64,000 nt of DNA from Sinorhizobium meliloti (GTDB taxonomy: Bacteria; Pseudomonadota; Alphaproteobacteria; Rhizobiales; Rhizobiaceae): the NCBI RefSeq assembly GCF_035610345.1, contig NZ_CP141213.1:992001-1056000 (forward strand), in the 5' to 3' direction. Under the pieces are notes generated by a model. It worked only from the letters and a program-made list of their open reading frames with translations. It was not told where the DNA came from and searched no databases. This document shows positions 63,773-64,000 of this stretch, in pieces (the first letter of the stretch is position 1; each line of letters opens with the position of its first letter). The position numbers were made by a program, and so were the translations under genes.

Positions 63773-64000
63773 CTACTCGGCGATGATGTCGCGGCCGACC
63801 TCCGTGATGCGGCGTTTGCCGCAGAGCGCCATGGTCGTATCCATCTCCTTGCGGATGATGTCGAGCGCGAGCGTGACGCCTTCCTTGCCGAGCGCGCCGA
63901 GGCCGTAGAGGAACGGGCGGCCGATATAGGTGCCTTTCGCACCGAGCGCGATCGCCTTCAGGACGTCCTGGCCGGAACGAATGCCGCCGTCGAGGTGTAC
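63773..64000 (-). CDS. lldD: L-lactate dehydrogenase (FMN), C-terminal part
   Basis: The last 75 codons of an FMN-dependent alpha-hydroxy acid dehydrogenase. VHLDGGIRSGQDVLKAIALGA carries the FMN-phosphate binding and catalytic Arg region, then GTYIGRPFLYGLGA and the end GRDIIAE. The 5' part lies beyond the window. In Sinorhizobium pSymB an lldD is present. Could be another member of the family (glycolate/mandelate), but the C-terminus fits LldD best. Confidence 0.85.
   Translation of the reverse strand, partial: VHLDGGIRSGQDVLKAIALGAKGTYIGRPFLYGLGALGKEGVTLALDIIRKEMDTTMALCGKRRITEVGRDIIAE

Noticed and set aside
1..64000. CRISPR array, rRNA, origin of replication or intact insertion sequence
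   Set aside because: I searched for spaced direct repeats, rRNA signatures, repABC-type genes and transposase motifs and saw none; the only repeats are the palindromic elements and the protein repeats at 34.5-35.0 kb.

Overview
The window reads as an alphaproteobacterium of the Rhizobiaceae, most likely Sinorhizobium/Ensifer. It is GC-rich, with a chvE-gguA-gguB-gguC sugar uptake locus divergent from a gbpR-type regulator, an idhA inositol dehydrogenase, rhlE, an lldD end, two tandem ku genes and RIME-like intergenic palindromes. In Sinorhizobium meliloti many of these genes lie on the chromid pSymB, so a pSymB-type replicon is my inference. A tRNA-Arg(CCG) at 13.9 kb fits this, because pSymB of S. 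meliloti is known to carry an essential tRNA-Arg.

Layout. 0-11.3 kb: 5' part of kup, a YcaC-like hydrolase, an XapX/amidohydrolase pair, an MFS exporter, a LysR regulator, two ku genes, a second YcaC-like hydrolase and a divergent LysR. 11.3-13.9 kb: a low-GC, decayed strip with a frameshifted secreted protein, two small hypotheticals and a tyrosine recombinase broken by several frameshifts, ending at the tRNA-Arg. 14-19 kb: a xylose-type ABC transporter (xylF-xylH-xylG) divergent from a ROK regulator, with a perfect 21-bp palindrome between them. 19.2-21.5 kb: an MHYT-PAS-GGDEF-EAL protein split by a -1 frameshift at a run of five A. 21.6-25.5 kb: idhA, a PIN/Phd toxin-antitoxin pair, a small membrane protein, a J-domain-like protein and gbpR. 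25.8-34.2 kb: chvE-gguA-gguB-gguC followed by alpha-ketoglutarate semialdehyde dehydrogenase and L-arabonate dehydratase, i.e. sugar capture plus the end of the non-phosphorylating L-arabinose route. 34.4-38.5 kb: a secreted glycine-rich repeat protein and the ATP-grasp/alpha-E/transglutaminase trio. 38.9-45.1 kb: a DMT transporter, the tail of a lost CusA-type pump fused by an ATGA overlap to a DUF411 copper protein, rhlE, a host-attachment family protein, and split MnmC functions as two divergent genes. 45.3-48.6 kb: DUF1045 and the ureide genes puuE-uraD-allA-uraH, with a 34-codon ORF where an allantoicase could have been. 48.7-55.3 kb: SDR/LysR pair and a five-PAS MASE1 histidine kinase with two response regulators. 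55.9-63.2 kb: an apparent stress/detoxification cluster (MBL hydrolase, NmrA-like reductase, cupin, MscS channel, NADH dehydrogenase-like protein, alpha/beta hydrolase, AraC regulator). The window ends inside lldD.

Most of the window is ordinary catabolic and regulatory gene content. The best leads are the frameshifted c-di-GMP protein, the decayed integrase next to the tRNA-Arg, the 14-residue repeat protein, repeats whose edges supply stop codons, the CusA tail retained in front of DUF411, and gguC as a candidate for the missing sugar-acid dehydratase step. I found no CRISPR array, rRNA, intact transposase or replication origin.
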